Positions 42,378 to 51,204 of a DNA stretch of 64,000 bases are shown here, in pieces. The stretch's first letter is position 1. Every line of letters begins with the position of its first letter. A program made the translations under genes and the position numbers. A model generated the notes under the pieces. It ran no database searches. It was not told where the DNA came from and saw only the letters and a program-made list of their open reading frames with translations. This DNA comes from JAXHLG01 sp034522495 (lineage in GTDB: Bacteria; Patescibacteriota; Minisyncoccia; Moranbacterales; DUUL01), in assembly GCA_034522495.1 (NCBI GenBank), contig JAXHLG010000002.1:1116001-1180000 (forward strand). The letters are read 5' to 3'.

Positions 42378-43559
42378 TCACCGATACCTCAGCGCCTCCA
42401 GCGGATCCACCGCTGAAGCTCTTTTGGCCGGAATCAGGCCGGTAACAAAGCCGACAGCGGCGGCAAAACTAAACAGCAAAAGCAAAAACCATCCGGGAGT
42501 AAAAAACAAATCAAAGGCCTGCCCTCCCATATTGGAGGCGAATATATTGAAAATATAATTAGCCGCGAACTGGGCGATAAAGCCCATCGCAATTCCGACA
42601 GCCCCTCCCAGAATACCCATAAGGGTTGACTCAAATATGAATATGGACAATATATTCCCGTCGGTGGCTCCTATCGATTTCATCACCCCGATTTCTTCGG
42701 TTCTTTCCAACAAAGCCACGATCATAGTGTTGAACATTCCGATAGCGCTGACCACCAGGGCTATAACGCCGAAAACCGCCAATATAAAGCTGGCCACCGA
42801 GAAAAACTTTCTGATCTGATCCACAATCTCGGAAACCGAGGAAGCTGAAAATCCCATGGCTGTTACTTTTTCTATTAAACTTTCCACCTGGCCCGGGTCG
42901 TTTGCCCTCACTTTTAGCGATACGACATTTTCCGGAACCTGGCCTTCCAGGGCGCTGCTGTTGAGATAAACCTCCGACTTGCCGGCTTCCACAATGCCGG
43001 CAACGTTGAATTCCGAGGCTAGTTCTTTGTCTTCGAATTTCCCCTCTCCCCGGGGAACATGCAGGATCAATCCGACTCGGCTGCCTATCAACTCTTCCCC
43101 TGTTTTTTCCAGCACCTTCAAGTAAGAAGAGGACAAAATAATCCCTTTTTCATTTTCTTTGCTTAAGGGTTTCCCCGCCTGCGTTTCAATTCCGTTCATA
43201 GACAAATACCCCGGCTGGGCGGCAAAAAAGTCCGCGTCCACGGAAGAATCCCCCACTTTTAGCTTTCCTTTGTATTCCATCACGGGAATAATCTTTTTCA
43301 CTTCTTTCATTTTTTCCATGCTGCCGGCCGCTTTCTGAAGCGCAAAATCATCCTGCCCCTTGGCTCTCACATCCACCGAGGCCAATGAATCAGGAGTTGT
43401 CATTCTCTCCAGAATAACATCCCTGACCCCGAAGCCGAAAGAGACCAGAAACAAAATGGTGGCCATACCGATTCCCATGCCCAAAATAGTCAGCAGAGTC
43501 CGGGAGGTCCGGGCTTTGAACATTCTGGTGGATAACTTGACTAGATCTATAAATTTCAT
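42378..43559 (-). CDS. MacB-like ABC transporter permease (FtsX domain)
   Basis: The protein has 393 residues. Layout: first membrane helix (about 18-42), an extracellular MacB periplasmic-core-like domain (about 45-245), then three helices in the FtsX domain (about 255-380) with the motif ALLERTEEIGVMKSIGATDG and the end AKRASAVDPLEALRYR. This matches MacB/LolE-type mechanotransmitters, which act on peptides, lipoproteins or toxins on the outer face of the membrane. Its stop-start spacing to the ATPase gene is three bases. No separate MacA-like adaptor is present. Confidence 0.88.
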   Translation of the reverse strand: MKFIDLVKLSTRMFKARTSRTLLTILGMGIGMATILFLVSFGFGVRDVILERMTTPDSLASVDVRAKGQDDFALQKAAGSMEKMKEVKKIIPVMEYKGKLKVGDSSVDADFFAAQPGYLSMNGIETQAGKPLSKENEKGIILSSSYLKVLEKTGEELIGSRVGLILHVPRGEGKFEDKELASEFNVAGIVEAGKSEVYLNSSALEGQVPENVVSLKVRANDPGQVESLIEKVTAMGFSASSVSEIVDQIRKFFSVASFILAVFGVIALVVSAIGMFNTMIVALLERTEEIGVMKSIGATDGNILSIFIFESTLMGILGGAVGIAMGFIAQFAANYIFNIFASNMGGQAFDLFFTPGWFLLLLFSFAAAVGFVTGLIPAKRASAVDPLEALRYR

Positions 43560-43561
43560 AT

Positions 43562-44902
43562 TTATCCGGAATATCTTATTAAAATTATTATCTCCAATTC
43601 CCTGGCGATTTTCTCGGCCGTCCTTTTGTCCAGCCCCAGTCCGCCTTCTTCTTCCGGCCGATCCAGCACGTCCTTCAATTGATTCATGGAAGCCTTGTTC
43701 TTCAGCCTCTCCGATATGCTGTTCTTGAGCAAATTGAATTCAAATTCGCTTTTTTTCAAGGAAAACTTTTTCGCCATATATTCAGCCAGCCTTATGGCCG
43801 ATTGATAAGTCGCCGAATAGTCTATTTTGCCGGCTTCTTCGACCAGTTCAGACAAATCTTCCACGAAGCTCCCCGCGTTTCTTTTGTCCCAGCCGGCTCC
43901 CCCGTCTTCAATTTTTTTGTCCAGTTCTTTTTTGAGTTTCTCTTTATCAATATTTCCCAAGAAATACTGCTTTATTCTTTCCTGAGCAATTTCAGCTTGG
44001 TGGTTGGTGATGGGAAGCATTAAATAGGAAAAGGTTTGTTTGACTTTGAAGGGCTCCATAAGCCTGTTGATTTGAGAGAAGGAAAGATCTTTGAAAGAAT
44101 CCATCAGCAGCTTCAAATCCACCGGCACTTTGGTTTTGGTTTCAATCTCTCTTTTTTTGCCCTTTTCATCGGTTTTAGCTTTTTTCTTTTTGATTATCTC
44201 GGTTTTGATCACCTTGCCGTCTTTGACATAAACCACCTTGTCGGCGTATTTGAGATGATTTCTGTCATGGGTAACCATGATAATGGTTTTCTTGTCGATT
44301 TCATTGAGCTCCTTCAAAATGGTCATCACATTGTAAGCCGATTTGGAATCCAAGTTACCCACCGGTTCATCCGCCAGGATTATTCCCGGCTCGTTCATTA
44401 AAGCTCTGGCTATGGAAACTTTCTGCTTTTGCCCGCCGGAAATCTGGGAAGGATACTTGCCTCCCTGGTCGGCAATGCCGAACCTGGCCAAATGCTCCTT
44501 GGCGGTCCGTCTCCTTTCGGCGGCGTCAGCGCCCAAGAAAATTTGGGGAAGGCAGACATTCTCCAGCACGTTCAAAGAATTGATCAAATGGAAAGACTGG
44601 AAAACCATTCCCACCTCGTTTTGCCGGTAAAGGGCTTTTTCGTCGCTATCAAGAGAATTGATGTTTCCTCCGCGAACTTTCACTTTCCCGCTTGTCGGTG
44701 TTTCCAGCCCGGCGATGGAATTAAGCAAGGTTGATTTTCCGCAGCCGGAAGGGCCGAAAACAATCACCCACTCTTGCGGCTTGATCGTCAAATCAACATT
44801 CTCCAGAGCCTTGACTTCATTTTGCCTGGATTTGTTGTAGATTACGTTCAGCCTTTCCACTTCTATCAAATTTTCTGTTTTTTGATTTTGGCTTTTGCTC
44901 AT
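43562..44902 (-). CDS. ABC transporter ATPase with C-terminal extension
   Basis: The protein has 446 residues. Residues 1-235 are a LolD/MacB-type ATPase: Walker A GPSGCGKST, signature SGGQKQKVSIARAL, Walker B IILADEPVGNLD, and switch MVTHD. The remaining 200 residues are an extra helical region carrying two related segments, EDGGAGWDKRNAGSFVEDL and EGGLGLDKRTAEKIAREL, which look like an internal duplication. Such extensions are not found in typical LolD. It forms an operon with the permease; the extension may couple the transporter to a cytoplasmic partner. Confidence 0.9.
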   Translation of the reverse strand: MSKSQNQKTENLIEVERLNVIYNKSRQNEVKALENVDLTIKPQEWVIVFGPSGCGKSTLLNSIAGLETPTSGKVKVRGGNINSLDSDEKALYRQNEVGMVFQSFHLINSLNVLENVCLPQIFLGADAAERRRTAKEHLARFGIADQGGKYPSQISGGQKQKVSIARALMNEPGIILADEPVGNLDSKSAYNVMTILKELNEIDKKTIIMVTHDRNHLKYADKVVYVKDGKVIKTEIIKKKKAKTDEKGKKREIETKTKVPVDLKLLMDSFKDLSFSQINRLMEPFKVKQTFSYLMLPITNHQAEIAQERIKQYFLGNIDKEKLKKELDKKIEDGGAGWDKRNAGSFVEDLSELVEEAGKIDYSATYQSAIRLAEYMAKKFSLKKSEFEFNLLKNSISERLKNKASMNQLKDVLDRPEEEGGLGLDKRTAEKIARELEIIILIRYSG

Positions 44903-45374
44903 TTTAATTTTAGTTTTATAGAAACCAATTTTCTCAGTCTTTCAATATTGAAAGCCTGTTGCTCTGCTTAACTTTTTATTATAATTTTTACTTTTTCATA
45001 AGTTTTGCTTTTCCAGAAGTTTTTAAAAATTTCTCCAGGCAATCTTGGTTAATATACTAGCATGAAAATCCAATTATTACAAAAAAGAGTTAAGCAGGGG
45101 ATGCTGATTTTTGAAAAGAATCAGTTGCCCTCGCCTTGAGAGAAAAATTATCTTAACCAAAATTCCGTAAAGAAGGAAGGATAAACTTAGTACGCTGATT
45201 TATGGCAAATAATATTTGCATAAACCGACCCCTCTTTTTCGACAAGTTCTTTGTTCAAGGCTTGGTCTTGGTAAAATTTCTATGGAAACTAGCAGCGCAA
45301 ATTCCTGAAATAATTCAAAAAAGTACTTGGAACGAGCCCAATAAATTCCCCTCGGTGCTAATTTAAAAATTATT
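44903..45374. other. Gene-free interval with repeat D4
   Basis: A decayed family D piece is at about 45096-45170 (GGGGATGCTGATTTTTGAA, ATCTTAACCAAAATTCCG), and an imperfect palindrome around GCAAATAATATTTGC at about 45203-45228. No coding frame was seen. Confidence 0.5.
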
Positions 45375-46292
45375 TTATTTCTTGCGTTTTATTTCCAATC
45401 CAAATTTTTTGCTTAGTTTTTTTGCCACGTAATATATTACAAACAATATTGCGACGACCAACAATAAAATATGAATCGGAAAAGCCCAGAAAAAAGTTTT
45501 TTCTACGATTTTTTCACTGCCGGCTCCGTATTGAGCGGTTAGCTTAACGTCGTATTTCCCTATCAGCCACTTTTTTAGCCACCTGGCCTGCCACTTTTTT
45601 TCCGTATTGGGCAAAACGGTTAGTTTTTCAATGGGAATCTCGGCTACTTTTGCGCCCAAGAAGTTCCTTACTTCCAAACTCCCGCGAGGCGAAAGATGAA
45701 TGTCGCCGGTATTTTTAAAAAGAGCGGAAAAAGTTACCGGCCCTGTTAAATAAAAGGGTAAATCAGTAGATAAATCTTTTATTTTTAGTTCTTCTTTGAC
45801 CTTGCCGGGCATAGTAGTTAAGACCGGAACGCCCACTTGGTTAATGACTCTGATTTTTTGGGAGGAGTTGACATCCTCTCCTTCAGTTCTGACCAGCAAA
45901 GTGGCGTAATAACCGCCGGAAGGCATATTTTCCGGCACTTGTATTTTCATTTTTTGCCTCATTCTCTCCCCGTGGGCAAGAGTAAAATCTTTCACCTCGG
46001 GCTCTATCCAATCCACGGCGGAATATTTCTTTCCCTCCTCTTCTTCCTGAACAAGCCCCTCGATGACCACTTCAAATTTTTTCTCTTTTCCCAGCCTGTT
46101 AACCACCGTAAATTCCCGGAAAGACGTTTGGCCATGATAGACTTTGAATTCAAATCTGGGAGGCGTTACAATAAACCGATCCTCCACGTTGTCATTATAT
46201 TTTTCTATGCTAAAAGCAAAGGCGGAAGAGGCGCAAAAGATACCCGCTAAAGTTGTTACGTAGCATGTTACGTAGCAAAAAGTCTTTTTCAT
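45375..46292 (-). CDS. DUF916-like secreted/anchored surface protein
   Basis: I use ATG 46292 (MKKTFCYVTCYVTT), giving 305 residues with a proper signal peptide; the upstream frame runs into element C3. After the signal comes a beta-sandwich domain (about 25-140, TPPRFEFKVYHGQTSFREFT, then GERMRQKMKIQVPENMPSGG), a second beta domain to about 260 and a C-terminal membrane helix with a basic end. This fits the WxL-interacting DUF916 family layout, where the protein binds a partner and peptidoglycan. The next gene encodes a small secreted beta protein that could be the partner. Confidence 0.65.
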   Translation of the reverse strand: MKKTFCYVTCYVTTLAGIFCASSAFAFSIEKYNDNVEDRFIVTPPRFEFKVYHGQTSFREFTVVNRLGKEKKFEVVIEGLVQEEEEGKKYSAVDWIEPEVKDFTLAHGERMRQKMKIQVPENMPSGGYYATLLVRTEGEDVNSSQKIRVINQVGVPVLTTMPGKVKEELKIKDLSTDLPFYLTGPVTFSALFKNTGDIHLSPRGSLEVRNFLGAKVAEIPIEKLTVLPNTEKKWQARWLKKWLIGKYDVKLTAQYGAGSEKIVEKTFFWAFPIHILLLVVAILFVIYYVAKKLSKKFGLEIKRKK

Positions 46293-46319
46293 TGTTCCAT
46301 TGTTTAATTGTTCTAATGC

Positions 46320-46557
46320 GAAACCACTGAAGTATGTCATTCTAAGCTTGCTTGTCAGGCTTTGACGGGTCGTGTCCGCCCTGTCTACTGCCAGGCAGGC
46401 TCTGGCGGAATTCAGAATCTAGGGATTACCAAAAAAAGCTTTGTAAATAGATTCTGATTTTCATCAGAATGACAAAAATAAAAATGGCTTGTTCAGGGAG
46501 ATCCTGATTTTCATCAGGATGACAAAATCTTAAAATAATTCATTCTTCAGTGATTTC
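46320..46557. mobile_element. MITE-like element family C, copy C3 (238 bp)
   Basis: Ends GAAACCACTGAAGTATG and CATTCTTCAGTGATTTC. It contains the family core plus an extra inverted segment (ATCCTGATTTTCATCAGGAT). Its end is 28 bases upstream of the DUF916-like start. It is inverted relative to most other copies with respect to the gene. Confidence 0.75.
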
Positions 46558-46680
46558 TAATGCTAATCTTCTAAAAATTTTTCTTTTTGGGAATTAAATA
46601 TAGTTTTGAGTTTTTCCCGGTAACTTTGTTGATTTGAAAGCGGAACCCCGCTCTGCGACGGGAGCTTTGAATTTTGACTT

Positions 46681-47310
46681 TTACAGAGTGCTTGCCGTCG
46701 CGGTAATAGTAGCCGAATATTCTCCTTGCGGTTGATTTTTGTCCGACCCCGCTTCGGCTTTGAAGTGAACAGTTGTGTCGGCGCCTCCGCCGGGAGTTAT
46801 AGAGCCATCGCTTGCAACTTGAATCTTGCTTGTCCCCTCAAAGCCCTCATAATTGCTCCCGGAAGAATATTCGCTTTCGGCGTAATCCCCTGAGGCGGAA
46901 AAGCCGAATTCCGAGTCGGCGCTGTCCACGCTCCAATTTTCCGGCACGCCCGCCGTGCTTTCCGTGTAATCGGCAAAACTGTTGCCGCTTCCGTCAGTCA
47001 TAGCCGGCGAAGCATCGGCGTTAACCTCCAGCTTCCAACCGCTGGAGTTATTAGTTTCCACCTTCCAAGTCGCTGAACCATCAGCCGAACCCGTTCCAGG
47101 AATGTCGGGAGACAAGCTTACATCCGCCGGAGAAGATATGCTGATCACCCCCGAAACTGTCACGGTTACTTCAACAGAATCCGTCTCCGTCCCCGCCACC
47201 AGAACTTGATACCTTTCCATGGCGGCAAAAAATACAGCGATAAGACCGATGCCGCAAAGGGCCAAAGTTGTTGTTATGACTATGTCTTTTACAAGAGTAG
47301 CTCCTTGCAT
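46681..47310 (-). CDS. Secreted beta-rich surface protein (TasA/WxL-like)
   Basis: I take ATG 47310 (MQGATLVKDIVITTT), giving 209 residues. There is a signal or anchor helix (about 7-30), then a Ser/Gly/Thr-rich beta domain (VTVTVSGVISISSPADVSLS, later ATWKVETNNSSGWKLEVNA) and an end FKAEAGSDKNQPQGEYSATI. The pattern TWKVETNNSSGW...Y..TIT resembles WxL/camelysin-type secreted proteins of Gram-positive bacteria. It precedes the DUF916-like gene on the same strand; such pairs usually form a wall-bound complex. Confidence 0.6.
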   Translation of the reverse strand: MQGATLVKDIVITTTLALCGIGLIAVFFAAMERYQVLVAGTETDSVEVTVTVSGVISISSPADVSLSPDIPGTGSADGSATWKVETNNSSGWKLEVNADASPAMTDGSGNSFADYTESTAGVPENWSVDSADSEFGFSASGDYAESEYSSGSNYEGFEGTSKIQVASDGSITPGGGADTTVHFKAEAGSDKNQPQGEYSATITATASTL

Positions 47311-47345
47311 TTTCTTAAAATAGATATTTATACCGATTATCTTAC

Positions 47346-47386
47346 CAAGGTTCAACCTTCGGTTGGCTGAAGGTTGAACCTTGGAC
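47346..47386. repeat. Hairpin related to palindrome E (E5)
   Basis: CCAAGGTTCAACCTTCGG and a mirrored CTGAAGGTTGAACCTTGG. It lies in the gap between the surface protein and ZIP genes. Confidence 0.7.
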
Positions 47387-47449
47387 TATGTCGAGTAATT
47401 ATATAGTAAATTCACTTTATAATTAAGTCAAAAAATCTTTTTTGTTATT

Positions 47450-48181
47450 TTAATGCCTTAGCCAAAGCATCATCAAAATAGCCAGCAGGAAAAATACAAA
47501 GGAGAGGATGCTTTTCTTGAGATTCTTTTCCTTGTTTATTTCCGGAATCAAGTCCGAAGCCGCAATATAGATAAATCCGCCGGCCGTAACAGGCAGCAAA
47601 ATCTGGACCAGAGACTGGGTTCCCGATATTAAAATATGGCCGGCCAGCACCCCGGCAACTGCCGCCAGAGCCGAAAGAAGATTGTAGGCCAGGGCTTTTA
47701 ACTTGGAAAATCCGCTGTAAAGCAAAACGCCGAAATCGCTTATCTCTTGGGGAATCTCGTGAAGCATTACCGACAACGTAACAGTGAGGCCCAGGTTCAC
47801 GTCCACGGCAAAAGCCGAAACTATAATCAGTCCGTCAATAAAATTATGCGCGCCGTCTCCGACTAGGTTTTGAATGCCTAAAATTTTCTTTTCTTGACAA
47901 TCTTTTTTGTGGCAGTGATGCCAATGCAAAATTTTCTCCAAAACAAAAAAGACAATAAAGCCGACAAGCGTAAACTTAAATACCTCCAAAGGCGCCGACT
48001 TTTCCAAAGACTCGACCAGAAGATGAAAAAAAGCTCCTCCGATCAACGATCCGGCGGAAAAGCTGATGAAAAAGAACAGGATGTTTTTCAGCTTTTTCTC
48101 TCCCAGAACAAAAGTAAAAATCCCCAAAAGCGAAATCAGGCTTACGGCCAGCGTAGCGATAATTGCATAAAGCAGACTCAT
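47450..48181 (-). CDS. ZIP family metal transporter
   Basis: Imports divalent metal such as zinc. It has 243 residues with about eight membrane segments, a His-rich cytoplasmic loop (HWHHCHKKDCQEKK, about 88-101), and the metal-site helices GDGAHNFIDGLIIVSAF and VMLHEIPQEISDFGVLL with the paired HNxxD and HExPxE motifs. It is a single gene. Family C element C4 lies 21 bases upstream of its start. Confidence 0.92.
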   Translation of the reverse strand: MSLLYAIIATLAVSLISLLGIFTFVLGEKKLKNILFFFISFSAGSLIGGAFFHLLVESLEKSAPLEVFKFTLVGFIVFFVLEKILHWHHCHKKDCQEKKILGIQNLVGDGAHNFIDGLIIVSAFAVDVNLGLTVTLSVMLHEIPQEISDFGVLLYSGFSKLKALAYNLLSALAAVAGVLAGHILISGTQSLVQILLPVTAGGFIYIAASDLIPEINKEKNLKKSILSFVFFLLAILMMLWLRH

Positions 48182-48201
48182 TTGTTTTCGATTAGTCCTT
48201 G

Positions 48202-48365
48202 GAAATCACTGAAGAATTGATTATTTTGAAAATTTTGTCATTCTGAATGCCACCGCTATAGCGGGGTGCCGCTTAAGCGGCAAAAATCAGAATCTCTTTA
48301 CAAAGCCTTTTTTGGTAATCCCTAGATTCTGAACCAAGTTCAGAATGACATTCTTCAGTGGTTTC
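48202..48365. mobile_element. MITE-like element family C, copy C4
   Basis: Ends GAAATCACTGAAGAATTG and CATTCTTCAGTGGTTTC. The interior, including GCGGGGTGCCGCTTAAGCGG, matches C2. The distance to the ZIP start is 21 bases. Confidence 0.85.
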
Positions 48366-48585
48366 TCCTTGATTAAGTTTATAGTACCATAATTTTCATT
48401 GGCAACCAAGGGAGTTGTTGAGAAAGCCGTCGTCAATCATTGCTACTTTTTAAAAGTATAAACAATTAAAGATAAAAAATCCATTAATCTTTATCCAAAT
48501 ATACTAATAAACCAATACACTATTCATCTCTTGCGTTTTTTTAAAATTGTATTATAATGTCATTTGTTGGCGATTGAACTGAGAA

Positions 48586-49248
48586 ATGCCTATACATAAG
48601 AGCATTAATTCAGATTTTTTTAAAACCTGGACACCGCAAATGTCTTATGTTTTGGGTTTTTTCGCAGCCGACGGATGTATGATAAAAAACAATCGCGGAG
48701 CTCATTTCATCGAATTTCATATCACGGATAAAGATTTGCTTGAGAAGATTAAAATAGCTATGAAATCCAATCATAAAATTTCTGTAAGAAAAAGAGGGGA
48801 TTGGAAAGTTTCATATAGACTTCAAATCGGGAGTAAGGAGATGTTTAAAGACCTGGTGTCTCAGGGAATGATTCCCCGCAAAACTCTAGATCTTAAACTC
48901 CCCAAAGTTCCTAATGAGGTATTGTGCGATTTTGTAAGGGGCTATTTTGATGGAGATGGCAATGTTTTCGTTATAAAAAGGAAAGACCGCAAAACTGGAA
49001 GGTTGACAATTCAAACACACTTCACTTGCGGCAACAGAGAATTTCTTAAAAATCTTCAAGAAAGATTGAAATTAGTAGCCGGCTTGCGAGGTGGAAGTTT
49101 GTATAGTAAAGAAAACGCAAGCAGATTAAAATTTTCCATATACGACAGTATTAAATTATATAACTTCATGTATGGAAAAGAAAGCGATTTATTTTTAAGC
49201 AGAAAAAAAGAAAAGTTTTTGAGGTATATCAATAGCTTGGGGCCGTAG
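48586..49248 (+). CDS. LAGLIDADG-family homing endonuclease-like protein
   Basis: The protein has 220 residues with two LAGLIDADG helices: SYVLGFFAADGC (about 20-31) and FVRGYFDGDGN (about 116-126), each with the acidic catalytic residue. It is a single-chain two-domain enzyme. It ends inside the first bases of tRNA-Asp (stop at 49246-49248). The tRNA is not interrupted, so this is a free-standing endonuclease that may have targeted an intron or the tRNA locus. The leader has no Shine-Dalgarno sequence. Confidence 0.85.
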   Translation: MPIHKSINSDFFKTWTPQMSYVLGFFAADGCMIKNNRGAHFIEFHITDKDLLEKIKIAMKSNHKISVRKRGDWKVSYRLQIGSKEMFKDLVSQGMIPRKTLDLKLPKVPNEVLCDFVRGYFDGDGNVFVIKRKDRKTGRLTIQTHFTCGNREFLKNLQERLKLVAGLRGGSLYSKENASRLKFSIYDSIKLYNFMYGKESDLFLSRKKEKFLRYINSLGP

Positions 49249-49316
49249 CTCAGTTGGATAGCAGCGCCTGCCTGTCACGCAGGAGGTCGCGGGTTCAAGT
49301 CCCGTCGGCCCCGCCA
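49239..49316 (+). tRNA. tRNA-Asp (anticodon GTC), CCA encoded
   Basis: Acceptor arms GGGGCCG and CGGCCCC, discriminator G and an encoded CCA (49314-49316). The anticodon arm is CCTGC with loop CTGTCAC, giving GTC. The 3' end overlaps palindrome F2, and its last 18 bases recur at 50438-50455. Confidence 0.95.
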
Positions 49317-49411
49317 CGTCGTTCGCGAACGACGTGGCCCGCCCTCATTCGGCCGGCCACGTCATCAACTAAATCCCTTTATTTAAGGGATTTTTTGGTG
49401 GGTGAAGGTTT
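49297..49411. repeat. Direct repeat DR1: tRNA-Asp 3' end plus palindrome F and hairpin
   Basis: AAGTCCCGTCGGCCCCGCCA, then the CGTCGTTCGCGAACGACG palindrome, GGCCGGCCACGTCATCAACT and a terminator-like hairpin (ATCCCT and AGGGAT with T run, 49372-49398). It is repeated almost perfectly at 50436-50549. Confidence 0.9.
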
Positions 49412-49502
49412 GACCGATGGGACGATGTTAGAACTTTTTTCTCTATAACGTAGTAAAAATAACCTTATTTTGGCTAAATAATAACTTTTTGCGCTTAAAA
49501 CC

Positions 49503-49531
49503 TTGACAAATTTGATATTTTAGTGTATGAT
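49503..49531 (+). promoter_or_regulatory. Sigma-70 promoter for the 244-aa orphan
   Basis: TTGACA at 49503-49508, exactly 17 bases, TATGAT at 49526-49531. Confidence 0.8.
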
Positions 49532-49587
49532 AATGGTCTGTTCTTAAAATTGTATTTTCAACCCAGAAACCTTTTAAGGAGGAAGTC

Positions 49588-50322
49588 ATGCAAAATCTGA
49601 ATGGAAGCCTAGTGAATGTGTCTGTGATTAACCCCAACTCTCAGGAAAAATTTCGCTTTTTTGAACCGACTAACATTCAGGATCAAAGAAGTGATTCCCC
49701 TCGCCGCCCTGATGTTTACTATCGGTATCTTGAAGCGACTAAAGGGATACCTTATGGCATCACCATCAAACTGAAAGACACAACAAAGCAATACAGTATT
49801 GGCATTGCTATTGATGGCCGTGGGGTCTTGGAAGGAAAAAAGATTCCGGATTTCATTGAAGACCTTGCAGCTTGGACAGGAGAATCATATATATTTAACT
49901 GTGGTCAAGAAAATGGCGGTACCCTTCTGGGTTGGCGGGAGTCCCAAGAAAATGTCCGGCAATTTTTCTTTTCAAAGCCGGAGAAATCCCTGGCCGGAAA
50001 ATGGGAGGACTATTCTGCTATGGGGACAATCGTCATCGCGGTGTTTCGGCATCGAGATGACAACGACGAGGTTATTCCCCCACAGCCTCAATTCACACCA
50101 GGAACCAGAGGTCTAGGAACTGGATTTGGCCAGCGAGTTCGGCAAAAAGTGGACTACACCCACTTTGAGCCGAAACGGATAGCTTACGAGATCTTCGTTA
50201 TCAAATACGAAGATCGCCAGACTCTCCAGAAATTGGGGATCTGGAAACCCGAAACAAAGGAGGGAGAAAACCGTTTCTGGCCAGAAGAGCAAAAAAGGGA
50301 ATTCATTGAATTCCCCGAGTAG
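49588..50322 (+). CDS. Hypothetical protein (244 aa), first tRNA-Asp-linked orphan
   Basis: Strong expression signals: sigma-70 promoter and Shine-Dalgarno site AAGGAGGAAG before ATG. The product begins MQNLNGSLVNVSVINPNSQE and is a soluble, beta-rich protein with TKQYSIGIAIDGRGVLEG, then FNCGQENGGTLLGWRES and a Gly-rich turn (FTPGTRGLGTGFG). It has no signal or membrane segment. I do not recognise a family. It lies between the two copies of the tRNA-Asp 3'-end repeat, so it sits on a unit of about 1.14 kb that could have been inserted or duplicated. It is closed by its own terminator. Confidence 0.7.
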   Translation: MQNLNGSLVNVSVINPNSQEKFRFFEPTNIQDQRSDSPRRPDVYYRYLEATKGIPYGITIKLKDTTKQYSIGIAIDGRGVLEGKKIPDFIEDLAAWTGESYIFNCGQENGGTLLGWRESQENVRQFFFSKPEKSLAGKWEDYSAMGTIVIAVFRHRDDNDEVIPPQPQFTPGTRGLGTGFGQRVRQKVDYTHFEPKRIAYEIFVIKYEDRQTLQKLGIWKPETKEGENRFWPEEQKREFIEFPE

Positions 50323-50334
50323 CTCTTAATAAGA

Positions 50335-50375
50335 TAAATACCGGGAGGTCCGCCAAAGGATCGCCCGGTTTTTTT
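50335..50375 (+). terminator. Terminator after the 244-aa orphan
   Basis: CCGGG and CCCGG with flanking pairs, followed by seven T residues. Confidence 0.75.
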
Positions 50376-50435
50376 ATCCATTTTCATATTTTAATTGATT
50401 TCCCGACCTCCCCAACCAAGAAAAAAGTTCGAACA

Positions 50436-50549
50436 AAGTCCCGTCGGCCCCGCCACGTCGTTCGCGAACGACGTGGCCCGCCCTCATTCGGCCGGCCACG
50501 TCATCAACTAAATCCCTTTTCAAGGGATTTTTTGGTGAGTGGAGGTTTA
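50436..50549. repeat. Direct repeat DR2 (partial tRNA-Asp plus palindrome F3 and hairpin)
   Basis: It starts with the last 18-20 bases of tRNA-Asp and follows DR1 with only a few differences (loop of the terminator hairpin, a few bases at the end). The upstream tRNA body is absent, so this is not a functional tRNA. Confidence 0.9.
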
Positions 50550-50589
50550 GCCGGCTAAGCAATGCCTAAAATTTATGGCCAAATGTTGC

Positions 50590-50618
50590 TTGACTTTTTG
50601 CCGTTTAAATGGCAACAT
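50590..50618 (+). promoter_or_regulatory. Candidate promoter for the 175-aa orphan
   Basis: TTGACT at 50590-50595 with 17 bases to CAACAT. The -10 is weak. Confidence 0.4.
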
Positions 50619-50672
50619 CAATTTCTTGGAGCAGTCTGGGAATTTCTTTAAAAAAAGGAAGGAGGTATTTTT

Positions 50673-51200
50673 ATGGATTTTCCAAGCAGCCATCAACCGG
50701 GGGACCCCCGTCGAGTTTTGAAATCAGCCGCTTCAACAGGAGACTTGCCTGCAAAAGAACTTCTTTGGGGATGCAAAGACTCCCAAGAGTCTATCCGGAT
50801 GGCTCGGATTCTCGTCGAGGGAGGGTTCCTCGCCATCACACTCAGCGAAGAAGGATTAAGGCGCTTTGCTTTGCCAAAGAGTTTCGCCAATATCCGTCTT
50901 CCCTATTTTGTGGATAATTTTATAAGGGGAGCGTTAACTAACGCTCCAATGCTTTGGGGGCATTTCCTTTTTGAGCTTGAAGAGCGCCCCGGAGAAGCGC
51001 TTCGATTCGAGACCGATTGCACAAATTACCTTTATTTCCGCATGAACAACCCGGACAAAAAAGATGTCCGAGTCAAAAATTACGGATTTCTTGCAGAACA
51101 TGAAATAGAAGAGGTTCGAAGCCGTCTTGAATTTCTTTCCGAAAATCATCCAAAGTACTCATCGAGTATAAACCGGATGATAAAAACTTTGGATAAATAA
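50673..51200 (+). CDS. Hypothetical protein (175 aa), second tRNA-Asp-linked orphan
   Basis: It has a strong Shine-Dalgarno site AAGGAAGGAGG before ATG. The product starts MDFPSSHQPGDPRRVLKSAA and is soluble, with helical stretches (SQESIRMARILVEGGFLAIT, ALPKSFANIRLPYFVDNFI) and a C-terminal helix pair. No catalytic motif was recognised. It follows DR2 just as the 244-aa gene follows DR1, so the two make a cassette-like series. The two proteins are not similar. A terminator follows. Confidence 0.7.
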   Translation: MDFPSSHQPGDPRRVLKSAASTGDLPAKELLWGCKDSQESIRMARILVEGGFLAITLSEEGLRRFALPKSFANIRLPYFVDNFIRGALTNAPMLWGHFLFELEERPGEALRFETDCTNYLYFRMNNPDKKDVRVKNYGFLAEHEIEEVRSRLEFLSENHPKYSSSINRMIKTLDK

Positions 51201-51204
51201 ATAA

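Noticed and set aside
50436..50460. Second tRNA-Asp gene
   Set aside because: Only the last 18-20 bases of the tRNA are present; no anticodon or D arm.
50454..50478. Palindrome F as an integron attC site
   Set aside because: attC sites have the R and L box pattern and an integron integrase nearby; neither is seen. The tRNA-end duplication fits a tRNA attachment site better.
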